A stretch of DNA of 64,000 nt from positions 62,001 through 126,000 of the forward strand of contig NZ_JAIOJZ010000013.1 in the NCBI RefSeq assembly GCF_020404845.1. Reading direction: 5' to 3'. Within the stretch, counting starts at the first letter, position 1. Each line of letters opens with the position of its first letter. Position numbers and translations under genes: made by a program. A model generated the notes under the pieces. That model searched no databases. It saw nothing but the letters and a program-made list of their open reading frames with translations, and was not told where the DNA came from. This stretch comes from Streptomyces hyderabadensis (lineage in GTDB: Bacteria; Actinomycetota; Actinomycetes; Streptomycetales; Streptomycetaceae). Shown one piece after another: positions 40,501 through 47,818 of this stretch.

Positions 40501-40657
40501 GGTCGCGGTAGCCGCCGAGGACGAGGTCCTCCTCCGCGTTGGCGTCCTCACGGAACCGGGCCGGGCTCGTCGCCCAGGCGTCCAGCACCCCGCGCCGCAG
40601 ACGCGCCGTCCCGAACGGGTCCGCGCCTTCGTCGGCAGGCCGTACGAACATGCTCAC
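37529..40657 (-). CDS. large sacsin-like GHKL ATP-binding protein
   Basis: 1042 residues. The first 220 residues form an Hsp90/sacsin-like GHKL ATPase: VVELAQNAADAAAR supplies the N-box (E-xxx-N-x-x-D), VLVAANTGAPLD the G1-like box, and GRFGVGFAAVLAV the G2 box. The remaining 800 residues are acidic and leucine-rich with no motif I recognise, and might be a substrate-binding scaffold. GTG at 40657 has GAGGAGA 6-7 nt upstream; an ATG two codons later is possible. Probably a chaperone-like or DNA/protein-quality-control ATPase (inference). It lies next to the DUF3027 gene. Confidence 0.88.
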   Translation of the reverse strand: MSMFVRPADEGADPFGTARLRRGVLDAWATSPARFREDANAEEDLVLGGYRDRLVVELAQNAADAAARAGVPGRLRLTLRDGVLVAANTGAPLDATGVESLSTLRASAKRDAADGSVGRFGVGFAAVLAVTDEPAVVGRHGGVRWSLAEARDLAVDTARHSPGLGDEIRRRDGHVPLLRLPFPAEGSAPAPYDTAVILPLRDTAAADLAERLLHGVDDALLLALPGLAEVVIEAGDQVRTLARRAEDDLTVVEDSAHGVTRWRTAAAHGPLTPDLLADRPVEERLRPHWSVTWAVPVDADGAPERPRTSPVVHAPTPSDEPLGVPALLIASFPLDATRRHTAPGPLTDFLTERAADAYAGLLADWRPVSAGLIDLVPGALGRGELDGALRQAILDRLPRTSFLPPALPSGGRDAEDDLPQSLRPRDAEVVEGAGADTVRVLAEVLPTLLPAGLERRAELRTLGVARVPLTDAVDRLAGLEKAPAWWRSLYDSLAGVDPDRLSGLPVPLADGRTTIGPRQVLLPSPDAASLDPEVLTRLGLKVAHPDAAHPLLEKLGALPATPRAVLTTPQVRAAVAASLDDEGGANWEEDALDAEELADTVLGLVRDAGLDAGDEPWLGALALPDEDGELSPAGELVFPGGPFARVMREDELAAVDAEVAEKWGPDPLAACGVLVTFALVRATDVVLDPDELEPREGDFAEPDDAGLLDAVDVWSEDVLDRFPDSPVPPVATEIVAVRDLDLVDDDHWPEALALLSRPPLRDALVQPVRVLLPDGTHEVVRPYTAWWLRGHPVLGGRRPAGLRAAGGDPLLRGLYEEADATGFEDEQVLRALGVRTSVAALLDEPGGAAELLDRLADPDRPVTAAQLHALYGALADLDPEQVTLPDEVRAVVDGEVRVVDAADAVVVDSPDLLPFTSGVPLLPVRPARAAELAELFQVRRLSESVTGRVDSEGAEHAVPEPVRVLLGARTPDSYVEHEELVVDGVEIDWRLTDDGALHAATLEGVAAGLAWAAGQWPRRFEVAALLEDESRTEELARDRWFD

Positions 40658-40722
40658 GGTGACTCTCCTCATCGACGGACCACGAAGGTACCGCCCCGGC
40701 CGCCGGCGCACTCACGACACCG

Positions 40723-40863
40723 ACCGGCATCACCCGGCCCCGGCCGGCATCATCCAGCCCGTCCCATGCTGTGTGGCCCGGGTCGGCATCACCCAGCCCG
40801 TCCGGCGTTTGAGGACGAGGCCGTCAAGGCCGAAGGGGGGTCCGGGGGCGCAGCCCCCGGGGA
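40723..40863. repeat. dispersed Streptomyces intergenic repeat with terminal GC hairpin
   Basis: Three imperfect copies of GGCATCAYCCRGCCC (about 40727, 40745, 40784) are followed by a block CCCGTCCGGCGTTTGAGGAC, then a hairpin. I recognise this block as one that recurs between genes across Streptomyces genomes, from general familiarity rather than a search. It lies between two minus-strand genes. Confidence 0.7.
40842..40860 (-). terminator. 8-bp perfect hairpin CCGGGGGC-GCA-GCCCCCGG
   Basis: The stem runs 40842-40849 with 40853-40860. It lies 46 bp past the DUF3027 stop at 40906 and forms the end of the dispersed repeat. Likely terminator. Confidence 0.75.
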
Positions 40864-40905
40864 CGCGAGCCACGACGCACCCGCACCCGACAACGCACCC
40901 GCGCC

Positions 40906-41832
40906 CTACGAATGCCCCAGCTCCGCCGAGGCCTGGTCCTCGGCCACCGGCACCGACCCGGAATCCGCGGCCGGCCGCAGCGGAAACGGATCCACCCGCG
41001 TCTCGTCGATCACCGGCGGAGCCACCCGCGGCGGCTTCGGCATGACCGCGGCCTCGGAGTGCCCGCCGCACCCGTAGGCCAGCGACACGACGTGCCCGTC
41101 GGCCGGGGAGAACTCGTTGGCGCACACCCCGAAGGCCTGCCCCAGCGAGCCGCCGATCCGGGCGAGGAAGCCGCAGCTGACGCAGGAGGCCGGGGCCGCC
41201 TGGGCCATCGCGGTCTTGGGGCCGTAGCCCTCCTCCCAGCGGTCGGCGGCGACGTGCAGCCCGTACCGGGAGAGCACCCGGGTGCGGCGCAGGCCCAGCT
41301 CCTCGGCGACCGCCGAGATCGTGCCGCGGGCCGGGACGGTGGACAGCTCGGCCGGCGGCCCGGAGGTCACCTCGGCGTCCTCGGCCTCGACCAGGTCGGC
41401 CATCTCGTGGGAGACGGCGGAGTTCGGCGGCGGCTCGTCCTCGCCGGTCCAGCCGGGCTCCAGGCGCAGGTCCTCCGCGTCGGTGGGCAGCAGGTCGCCG
41501 GGGCCCATGTCGCCGGGCCGCAGCCGCTCGCTCCACGGCACCCACTCGGGGGCGAGCAGCGCGTCGGGGCCGGGCAGCAGCACCGCCTCGTCCACCGTGA
41601 CGATCTTGGCGCGGGAGGCGCGGGCCACCGTCACGGCCCAGCGCCAGCCCCGGTAGCCCATCTCCTTGCAGGCGAAGTAGTGCGTGACGACCCGGTCGCC
41701 CTCCGACACCATGCCCTCGTGCTCGCCGACGACGCCGGGGGCGGCGGCCTCCTCGGCTGCGCCCCGGGCGAGGTCGACGGCCTCGGCGCACAGGCGGTCA
41801 GGGGTGCGGCTTCGCGTTGTCGCTGCGCTCAC
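40906..41832 (-). CDS. DUF3027 family protein
   Basis: 308 residues. The DUF3027 core is visible: HYFACKEMGYRGWRWAVTVARASRAKIVTVDEAVLLPG (about 50-90) and a C-terminal zinc-knuckle-like part CVSCGFL...GVCANEFSPADGHVVSLAYGCGGHSEA. Four cysteines and a histidine could bind a metal. Restricted to actinobacteria as far as I know; function unknown. GTG at 41832. Located upstream of the sacsin-like gene, separated by a repeat and terminator, so probably not one operon. Confidence 0.85.
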   Translation of the reverse strand: MSAATTRSRTPDRLCAEAVDLARGAAEEAAAPGVVGEHEGMVSEGDRVVTHYFACKEMGYRGWRWAVTVARASRAKIVTVDEAVLLPGPDALLAPEWVPWSERLRPGDMGPGDLLPTDAEDLRLEPGWTGEDEPPPNSAVSHEMADLVEAEDAEVTSGPPAELSTVPARGTISAVAEELGLRRTRVLSRYGLHVAADRWEEGYGPKTAMAQAAPASCVSCGFLARIGGSLGQAFGVCANEFSPADGHVVSLAYGCGGHSEAAVMPKPPRVAPPVIDETRVDPFPLRPAADSGSVPVAEDQASAELGHS

Positions 41833-42177
41833 AGGTATCGCTTCTCTCCATACGCCGTCTCACGAGTGCGCCGCTGCCTGCGAGGGGGCGGACGGAGCGG
41901 ACCTGTGGACCGCGTCGACGTCCGCGCCCGATCGCGCTCGGGCGCACCTACGTCATCCATTCTGCGGGATGGCCGTACGGCGCGCGGCCGAGAACGTTCG
42001 CCACGGCGCGCTACGCACGCTACCTGTTCATGTGCCCTGGGCCTACACCGACGGGAGTTTCGGCGGGGTACGGTCCGGCGCACCCGGGGGGTGCCGGCGC
42101 CCGGGTCACTCGACCCGATCACCGCCATACGTGCCGTATCGACGCTACAGCGGCCGCCGACGGGGCACTATGACGGG
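41833..42177. other. 345-bp divergent intergenic region
   Basis: I see no convincing gene here; the open frames lack SDs and codon bias. It must hold promoters for the divergent DUF3027 and MFS genes. The only structure noted is CGGGTC-ACTC-GACCCG (42102-42117), a 6-bp dyad, and an AT-richer stretch near 41950-41970. Confidence 0.6.
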
Positions 42178-43569
42178 GTGGCAGCCGCACGGACGGAGTT
42201 CAAGCGCGGGAGCCGGCGGCGCGGAGCCGGCTCCCGGTTCCGTGCGGTCGGCCGGGCGCTGCGCCTGCCGGTGACCGGTACCGCGCGCCGCATCCGGCGG
42301 GCCACGCACGCGCACGGCGCCGGCGAGTCGGGCCTCGGCAAGCTGATCGAGCTGCACGGGGTGAACGGCGCGGGTGATGTGATGATCACCGTCGCGCTGG
42401 CCTCCACCGTCTTCTTCTCCGTCCCCACCGACGAGGCGCGCGGGCGGGTCGCGCTGTACCTGGCCATCACGATGGCGCCGTTCACGCTCCTCGCGCCGGT
42501 GATCGGGCCGCTCCTGGACCGGCTGCCGCACGGCCGCCGCGCGGCGATGGCGACCGCGATGGGCGCCCGCGCGGTGCTCGCGCTGGTGCTGTCCGGCGCG
42601 GTGGTCACCGGCGGCATCGAGCTGTACCCGGCCGCGCTGGGCGTGCTGGTCGCCTCGAAGGCGTACGGGGTGGTCAGGAGCGCGGTGGTGCCGCGGCTGC
42701 TGCCGCCCCGGGTCTCCCTGGTGAAGGCGAACTCGCGGGTCACGCTGTGCGGGCTGCTGGCCACCGGCGTGGCCGCGCCGATCGGCGCCGGGCTGCAGCA
42801 GGTGGGGCCGCGCTGGCCGCTGTACGGCGCCTTCGTGATCTTCGTGGCGGGCACCGTGCTGTCGTTCACGCTGCCGCGGAAGGTGGACTCGGCACGTGGC
42901 GAGGGCCGGGCGCTGCTCGCCGCGGACGAGGAGCACCTGCCCGGTCCGCTGCGGAAGCGGGGCAAGCGTCCCGGGCTGCGCACGGTCGGCCCGGCGGTGA
43001 CGCACGCGCTGGCCGCCAACGCCGCCATCCGCTGTCTGACCGGCTTCCTGATCTTCTTCCTGGCGTTCCTGCTGCGGGTGCACCCGATGACCGGCCAGAG
43101 CGCGGCGGTGTCGCTGGGGATCGTGGGCGTCGCGGCCGGTGCGGGCAACGCGCTGGGCACGGCGGTCGGGGCGTGGCTGCGGTCCCGGGCGCCGGAGGTC
43201 ATCATCGTGACGGTGGTGGCGACGGTGCTGGGCGCGGCGGTGGTCGCCACGGTGTTCTTCAGCGCCTTCCTGGTGGCGTGCCTGGCGGCGGTCGCCGGGT
43301 TCGCGCAGGCGCTGGCCAAGCTGTCCCTGGACGCGCTGATCCAGCGGGACGTGCCGGAGCAGGTGCGCACGTCGGCGTTCGCGCGCTCGGAGACGCTGCT
43401 CCAGGTGTCCTGGGTGCTGGGCGGCGCGGTCGGCATCGTGCTGCCGCTCAACGGCACGCTGGGCCTGTCGGTGGCCGCCGCGATCATCGCCGCCGGGTGG
43501 CTGACGACCGTACGGGGTCTGCTCGACTCGGCCCGGCACGGGGGGCGGACTCGGCCGAGGGTGGCGTGA
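42178..43569 (+). CDS. MFS-type integral membrane protein
   Basis: 463 residues. A basic N-terminal tail of about 55 residues precedes ten to twelve membrane helices; LGPLLDRLPHGRRAAMATAMGARA is an MFS loop 2-3 pattern and DALIQRDVPEQVRTSAFARSETLLQ is typical of MFS_3-like proteins. GTG at 42178 is the first in-frame start after the divergent promoter region; it lacks a clear SD, so a later start is possible. Substrate unknown. First of a plus-strand run leading to the menaquinone genes, though a hairpin follows it. Confidence 0.82.
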   Translation: MAAARTEFKRGSRRRGAGSRFRAVGRALRLPVTGTARRIRRATHAHGAGESGLGKLIELHGVNGAGDVMITVALASTVFFSVPTDEARGRVALYLAITMAPFTLLAPVIGPLLDRLPHGRRAAMATAMGARAVLALVLSGAVVTGGIELYPAALGVLVASKAYGVVRSAVVPRLLPPRVSLVKANSRVTLCGLLATGVAAPIGAGLQQVGPRWPLYGAFVIFVAGTVLSFTLPRKVDSARGEGRALLAADEEHLPGPLRKRGKRPGLRTVGPAVTHALAANAAIRCLTGFLIFFLAFLLRVHPMTGQSAAVSLGIVGVAAGAGNALGTAVGAWLRSRAPEVIIVTVVATVLGAAVVATVFFSAFLVACLAAVAGFAQALAKLSLDALIQRDVPEQVRTSAFARSETLLQVSWVLGGAVGIVLPLNGTLGLSVAAAIIAAGWLTTVRGLLDSARHGGRTRPRVA

Positions 43570-43578
43570 CCACGCCAC
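43561..43578 (+). terminator. GTGGCGTG-AC-CACGCCAC hairpin over the MFS stop codon
   Basis: Near-perfect 8-bp palindrome with a 2-nt loop; the stop codon TGA (43567-43569) is inside the stem. Likely terminator. Confidence 0.5.
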
Positions 43579-43613
43579 GCCGTACCCAGGTGGGGGGCGG
43601 GACAGGAGCGCCG

Positions 43614-43619
43614 TATAGC
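43614..43619 (+). promoter_or_regulatory. TATAGC -10 box for DUF2771 gene
   Basis: TATAGC ends 8 nt before the ATG at 43628, so the transcript is leaderless or has 1-2 extra nt. Confidence 0.45.
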
Positions 43620-43627
43620 CTTCCGCC

Positions 43628-44137
43628 ATGACCACGTTGCCCCGCGGCACCGCCGCTCTCGGACACCGCGTTGTGCGACGCCGCCGCGCCGTCGCCGCCG
43701 CAGGCGCCGTGTCCGCCGGACTTCTCCTGCTGTCCGCCTGTGACGAGCCGACCCCGATCGCGACGATCACGGTCGGCAGTGACTCGGTCAGCTCCGAGGC
43801 CACCTGCGGCGGGGAGGGCAAGACCCTTTCGGCCGAAGAGATCGACAAGTGCCTGCAGGACAAGGACGCGAAGACCATCACGGTCGACCAGGACGAGACC
43901 GTGCGGTTCGGTGTCGACCCGGACGTCGCCGACAAGCACTGGACGATCCTGATGAACGGTCAGCAGCTGGTCGAGGACAGCGACAAGACCTACCGCACCG
44001 TGCCGGGCAGCGTCTTCTTCAACGCGCAGTACGGCGCCCAGGGCAACTCGACGAACGTCGCCGTCGCGGCCCGTGACGGCAAGGACGACAGCCAGAACAT
44101 CACCGGTGTGTGGGTCTTCAAGCTGAAGAAGGACTGA
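43628..44137 (+). CDS. DUF2771 lipoprotein
   Basis: 169 residues. An arginine-rich N-terminus and a hydrophobic stretch end in the lipobox LLSAC, so Cys38 would be lipidated and the protein anchored to the outer face of the membrane. The mature part has CGGEGKTLSAEEIDKCLQ with a probable disulfide, and QNITGVWVFKL at the end, as in DUF2771. Function unknown. The futalosine hydrolase gene starts 15 bp after it, so the two may be co-transcribed. Confidence 0.88.
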   Translation: MTTLPRGTAALGHRVVRRRRAVAAAGAVSAGLLLLSACDEPTPIATITVGSDSVSSEATCGGEGKTLSAEEIDKCLQDKDAKTITVDQDETVRFGVDPDVADKHWTILMNGQQLVEDSDKTYRTVPGSVFFNAQYGAQGNSTNVAVAARDGKDDSQNITGVWVFKLKKD

Positions 44138-44152
44138 CCGCCCACGTCCTCC

Positions 44153-44869
44153 GTGCACCTCCTCGTGGCCACCGCGGTCCCCGTCGAACGGGACGCGGTG
44201 GCTCGGGCGTTCCCGGCGCCGGGCGCCGAGGTGTCCCGCCCGGGCATCGCCCTGCACCGGCTGCCGGACGGCTGGGACCTGCTGGCCGCCGGGGTCGGCC
44301 CGGCCCTCGCCGCCGCCTCCACCGCCGCCGCGCTGACCGCCGCGGCCCTCGACGGCACGCCCTACGACCTGGTCGTCTCGGCCGGCATCGGCGGCGGCTT
44401 CCTGCCGGACGCGCCCGTCGGCTCGCTCGTGGTCGCCGACGCGATCACCGCGGCCGACCTGGGCGCCGAGACCGCCGACGGCTTCCTGCCGGTCACCGAC
44501 CTCGGCTTCGGCACCGTCACCCACCACCCGCCGGCCCCTCTGGTCCGCGCCGTCGCCGAGGCCACCGGGGCCCGGCCCGGCACCGTCCTGACCGGGTCCA
44601 CCGTCACCGGCACCGCGGCCCGCGCCGCGCTGCTGCGCGAGCGCCATCCGGACGCCCTGGCGGAGGCGATGGAGGGCTTCGGCGTCGCGGAGGCCGCCGC
44701 CGCGCACGGGGTGCCGGTGCTCGAACTGCGCGCGGTCTCCAACCCGGTCGGACCACGCGACCGGGCCGCCTGGCGCATCGGCGAGGCCCTGACGGCACTG
44801 ACGGACGCCTTCGGGAAGCTCGCCCCCGCCCTCACGAGTTGGAACCCACATGAGCGACATGACCGCTGA
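44153..44869 (+). CDS. mqnB: futalosine hydrolase
   Basis: 238 residues of the nucleoside phosphorylase/hydrolase fold: LLVATAVPVERDAV, LLAAGVGPALAAAS, LVVSAGIGGGFLP and AEAMEGFGVAEAAAAHGVP (catalytic Glu and purine pocket region). It hydrolyses futalosine to dehypoxanthinyl futalosine and hypoxanthine in the futalosine menaquinone pathway (SCO4327 in S. coelicolor). GTG at 44153 with GACCG/CCTCC context, no strong SD. The 3' end overlaps mqnD by 20 bp, as expected for coupled genes. Confidence 0.95.
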   Translation: MHLLVATAVPVERDAVARAFPAPGAEVSRPGIALHRLPDGWDLLAAGVGPALAAASTAAALTAAALDGTPYDLVVSAGIGGGFLPDAPVGSLVVADAITAADLGAETADGFLPVTDLGFGTVTHHPPAPLVRAVAEATGARPGTVLTGSTVTGTAARAALLRERHPDALAEAMEGFGVAEAAAAHGVPVLELRAVSNPVGPRDRAAWRIGEALTALTDAFGKLAPALTSWNPHERHDR

Positions 44870-45734
44870 CACCCCTGAGACGCCCGCAGCCCCCGAGACC
44901 CTGCGCATCGCGTACTCCCCCTGCCCCAACGACACCTTCGTCTTCGACGCCCTGGCGCACGGCCGCGTCCCCGGCGCCCCCGCCCTCGACGTGACCTTCG
45001 CAGACATCGACGTCACCAACGGGATGGCCGAGCGCGGCGAGTTCGACGTGCTGAAGGTGTCGTACGCCGTGCTGCCGTACGTCCTCGACGACTGGGCCCT
45101 GCTGCCCTGCGGCGGCGCGCTGGGCCGGGGCTGCGGGCCGCTGGTGCTGACCCGGGAGGCGGACGCCGATCTGAGCGGCCGCACGGTCGCGGTGCCCAGC
45201 GAGACCTCCACCGCCTACCTGCTCTTCCGCCTGTGGGCCGCGGACACCGTGCCCGGCGGGGTCGGGGAGATCGTGGTGATGCCCTTCCACGAGATCATGC
45301 CGGCCGTGCGGGACGGGAAGGTCGACGCGGGCCTGGTGATCCACGAGGCCCGCTTCACGTACCAGAACTACGGGCTGCACAAGCTCGCCGACATGGGCGA
45401 GCACTGGGAGCACACCACCGGGCTGCCGATCCCGCTCGGCGCGATCATCGCGAAGCGGTCGCTGGGCGGGCCGGCGCTGACCCGGCTCGCGGACGCGGTG
45501 CGCGCCTCGGTCCGCGCGGCCTGGGACGACCCGAAGGTGTCCCGGCCGTACGTCATGGAGCACGCGCAGGAGATGGACCCGGCCGTCGCCGACCAGCACA
45601 TCGGGCTGTACGTCAACGAGTTCACCGCCGACCTCGGCGAGGACGGCTACGCGGCGATCCGGGGCCTGCTGACCCGCGCGGCGGCCGAGGGACTCGTACC
45701 GGCCCTCGGCCCGGACGCGCTGGCGTTCCCGTAG
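44850..45734 (+). CDS. mqnD: 1,4-dihydroxy-6-naphthoate synthase
   Basis: 294 residues of the MqnA/MqnD periplasmic-binding-like fold. Key segments are RIAYSPCPNDTFVFDALAHG (N-terminal active site), SYAVLPYVLDDWALLPCGGALG, GRTVAVPSETSTAY, and VIHEARFTYQNYGL, which contains the catalytic histidine region. It converts cyclic dehypoxanthinyl futalosine to 1,4-dihydroxy-6-naphthoate (SCO4326). ATG at 44850 overlaps the end of mqnB. The other pathway genes (mqnA, mqnC) are not in the window. Confidence 0.96.
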   Translation: MSDMTADTPETPAAPETLRIAYSPCPNDTFVFDALAHGRVPGAPALDVTFADIDVTNGMAERGEFDVLKVSYAVLPYVLDDWALLPCGGALGRGCGPLVLTREADADLSGRTVAVPSETSTAYLLFRLWAADTVPGGVGEIVVMPFHEIMPAVRDGKVDAGLVIHEARFTYQNYGLHKLADMGEHWEHTTGLPIPLGAIIAKRSLGGPALTRLADAVRASVRAAWDDPKVSRPYVMEHAQEMDPAVADQHIGLYVNEFTADLGEDGYAAIRGLLTRAAAEGLVPALGPDALAFP

Positions 45735-45752
45735 GACGGCCGGGCGAGGCGA

Positions 45753-46136
45753 TCAGACGTCGAGCTGGTCCGCGACCGCGCGGAGCAGCCCGGCGATCTT
45801 CTTGCCGGCCGTCTTCTCGGGGTAGCGGCCGCGCTCCAGCATCGGCGTGATGTTCTCCAGGAGCGTCGTCAGGTCCTGCACGATGGAGGCCAGCTCGTCC
45901 GGCTTCTTGCGCTGCGCGGCCGCGACCGAGGGGGCCGGGTCGAGCAGGGCGAGCGACAGTGCCTGGTCGCCGCGCTGTCCGGCGACGACACCGAACTCGA
46001 CGCGCTGTCCCGGCTTCAGGCTCTCGACTCCGGCAGGGAGGACCGAGGAATGGACGAAGACGTCACCGCCGTCGTCGCGGGAGAGAAAGCCGAAGCCCTT
46101 CTCGCTGTTGAACCACTTGACCTTGCCGGTAGGCAC
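45753..46136 (-). CDS. cold-shock domain protein with C-terminal helical extension
   Basis: 127 residues. Residues 1-66 are a complete cold-shock domain: GKVKWFNSEKGFGFL with RNP1 (KGFGFL) and DVFVHSSVL with RNP2, for single-stranded RNA/DNA binding. The extra 60 residues (QRKKPDELASIVQDLTTLLENITPML...) are helical and acidic, absent from the 67-residue CspA type, and may mediate dimerisation. GTG at 46136 with GAGGACAG upstream. The leader contains three TTTCCGA repeats, which could be regulatory. Confidence 0.93.
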   Translation of the reverse strand: MPTGKVKWFNSEKGFGFLSRDDGGDVFVHSSVLPAGVESLKPGQRVEFGVVAGQRGDQALSLALLDPAPSVAAAQRKKPDELASIVQDLTTLLENITPMLERGRYPEKTAGKKIAGLLRAVADQLDV

Positions 46137-46159
46137 GTCTGTCCTCGTCCTCGTACTCG

Positions 46160-46189
46160 TCGGAAACTGCTCGGAAATATGCTCGGAAA
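46160..46189 (-). promoter_or_regulatory. three phased TTTCCGA repeats in the cold-shock gene leader
   Basis: On the plus strand TCGGAAA occurs at 46160-46166, 46171-46177 and 46183-46189, 11 and 12 bp apart (one helical turn). They lie 24-53 bp upstream of the start, in or near the promoter or 5' leader. Confidence 0.45.
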
Positions 46190-46296
46190 CGGCTCTTGAT
46201 AGCACTTGGGCGGGTCGTCCGACCCGCCGGTACCCAGGCTAATGGTCTTCGACCGGGTGACAAGACGTCCCCCGGCTGTTCTCCAGGCCTGGGAAC

Positions 46297-46302
46297 TACC
46301 CT
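46297..46302 (+). promoter_or_regulatory. TACCCT -10 box for small membrane protein
   Basis: TACCCT ends 6 nt before GTG 46309. Leaderless start likely. Confidence 0.5.
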
Positions 46303-46308
46303 GGTCGG

Positions 46309-46587
46309 GTGCGTGAACAAACCCGAATGAATTCCGCCGCGCCCGGCGACCGGCTGATCCGCGCCGGTGCGATCGTCTTCTTCGTCGGCGCCGTGGCCAC
46401 TTTGGTCACGGTGGCCCCGCTGCTGCTGGGCACGACGCCGTTCCCCACCTACATGTTCGGGCTGAGCATGCTGATGGGAGTGGGCTTCCTGGTCGCCGGT
46501 GCCGGAGTGTTCCAGTCGATCGCCGCCGGGCGGCGTCAGGCCCGCGCCGCGGCCGGCTCCCCGGCGTCGCCCTCGCCGTCCCGGTAG
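46309..46587 (+). CDS. small membrane protein with two helices
   Basis: 92 residues from GTG 46309 (VREQTRMNSAAPGDR). Two hydrophobic helices (about 19-41 and 48-68) and a Ser/Pro/Arg-rich tail. No family recognised. The GTG is chosen because it lies 6 nt after TACCCT; ATG at 46327 is an alternative. Its last 52 bp overlap the convergent HAD gene, an unusually long 3' overlap. Confidence 0.75.
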   Translation: MREQTRMNSAAPGDRLIRAGAIVFFVGAVATLVTVAPLLLGTTPFPTYMFGLSMLMGVGFLVAGAGVFQSIAAGRRQARAAAGSPASPSPSR

Positions 46588-47198
46588 GCCGCGAGCCACG
46601 CCGGGAAGGCGGTGAGGTCGGCGAGGACCACGTCGGCGCCCGCCGCGCGCAGCTCGTCGGCGTCGCAGGGCCCGCTGGCCACGGCCACGGAGCGGGCACC
46701 GGCGGCGCGGGCTCCGCGGACGTCGCCGACATGGTCGCCGACGTAGACGTCCGCGTCGTGCTCGCGCAGCGCGAGAGCCTTCTGCTCGGCCCACAGGCCG
46801 CCGATCACGGCGTCCGGCTCGATGCCGAGGTGCGCCAGGTGCAGCTTGGCGTTCGGCTCGTACTTGGCGGTGACGACGACGGCCCGCCCGCCGGCCCCGC
46901 GCACGGCGGCGACGGCCTCGCGGGCGCCGGGCAGCGCGAGCGTGGGCTCGATCGCGTACGCCGGGTAGATCTCCCGGTACAGGTCGGCGACGGCCTCGAT
47001 CTCCCCGGCCGGGAACCAGTGCGCCAGCTCCTCGGCCAGCGGCGGCCCGAGCCGGGTGACGGCCAGGTCGGCGTCCACGTACGTCCCGGTGCGCGCGCTC
47101 AGTTCGAGGTAGCAGGCCCGGATGCCGGGCCGGGAGTCGATCAGCGTCATGTCGAGGTCGAAACCGACGGTGGGCGCGTGACGGGTCGCAGAAGCCAT
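46536..47198 (-). CDS. HAD family hydrolase (phosphoglycolate phosphatase-like)
   Basis: 220 residues. HAD motif I is GFDLDMTLID (Asp nucleophile and Asp+2), motif II/III region VVVTAKYEPNAKL, motif IV VYVGDHVGDVRGARAAG. The helical cap at 20-85 fits the phosphoglycolate phosphatase/beta-phosphoglucomutase subclass. ATG at 47198 with GGGGGG immediately upstream; ATG at 47207 is possible. A CACAAT box ends 7 nt before 47198, so the mRNA may be leaderless. Substrate not determined. Confidence 0.9.
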   Translation of the reverse strand: MASATRHAPTVGFDLDMTLIDSRPGIRACYLELSARTGTYVDADLAVTRLGPPLAEELAHWFPAGEIEAVADLYREIYPAYAIEPTLALPGAREAVAAVRGAGGRAVVVTAKYEPNAKLHLAHLGIEPDAVIGGLWAEQKALALREHDADVYVGDHVGDVRGARAAGARSVAVASGPCDADELRAAGADVVLADLTAFPAWLAAYRDGEGDAGEPAAARA

Positions 47199-47259
47199 GC
47201 CCCCCATTGTGCCGGGCCCCCAACGAGCCGGACCGCCCGCGGTGGGAGCGCCCCCGGCC

Positions 47260-47690
47260 GACCGCCTCGGCGCCACCCGCGATGCGCGGCGGGGCCGGGA
47301 CGAGGCCCGGGCGGCGGACCGGGCGGCCGTACGAGGCCCCGACGAGCCCGGACGGCCGCAGAGCAAGCGCCCCCGCGCGGCGGACCGGTCAGCCGCGACG
47401 GAGACGGCGACTCCGGACGGCCGCCTCGCCCACGGGGGGAGCGCCCCCCGCCGACCGCCTCAGCGCCACCCGCGATGCGCGGCGGGGCCCGGGCGACGGA
47501 CCCGTCAGCCGTACGAGGCGCCGACGAGCCCAGACGGCCGCAGGGCAGGCGCCCCCGCGCGGCGGACCGGTCAGCCGCGACGGAGACGGCGACTCCGGAC
47601 GGCCGCCTCGCCCACCGGGGGGAGCGCCCCCCGCCGACCGCCTCAGCGCCACCCGCGATGCGCGGCGGGGCCCGGGCGGCGGACCGGGCG
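47260..47690. repeat. 183-193 bp tandem repeat, about 2.3 copies, in a 620-bp gene-free gap
   Basis: The landmark GACCGCCTCRGCGCC occurs at 47260, 47453 and 47636, giving units of 193 and 183 bp and a partial third. Each full unit also contains CGCGGCGGACCGGTCAGCCG and GACGGAGACGGCGACTCCGG. The copies are very similar, so the duplication is recent. Open frames run through it only because stops are rare at this GC content. The rest of the gap (47199-47259, 47691-47818) shows nothing I can name. Confidence 0.88.
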
Positions 47691-47818
47691 GTCGTGCGGG
47701 AGGGGGGCGGTCCTGGGCGGTCGCCTCGCGGACGCGGGCCGTGCTCCGCCCGGGGGGCCGTCCGCGCTCGCGCGGTTTGGCACTGCGGCGAGCACCGGAA
47801 CCCGGCCGGGCGGACCGG

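Noticed and set aside
37457..41077. 1206-residue plus-strand frame
   Set aside because: Antisense of the sacsin-like gene; low-complexity composition with no recognisable domain.
41833..42177. Small ORFs of 99-118 residues in the divergent region
   Set aside because: Arg/Pro-rich shadow frames without SD; they cover the only space for two promoters.
47389..47652. Minus-strand 87-residue ORF within the tandem repeat
   Set aside because: It has no SD, its sequence simply mirrors the repeat, and codon bias is absent.
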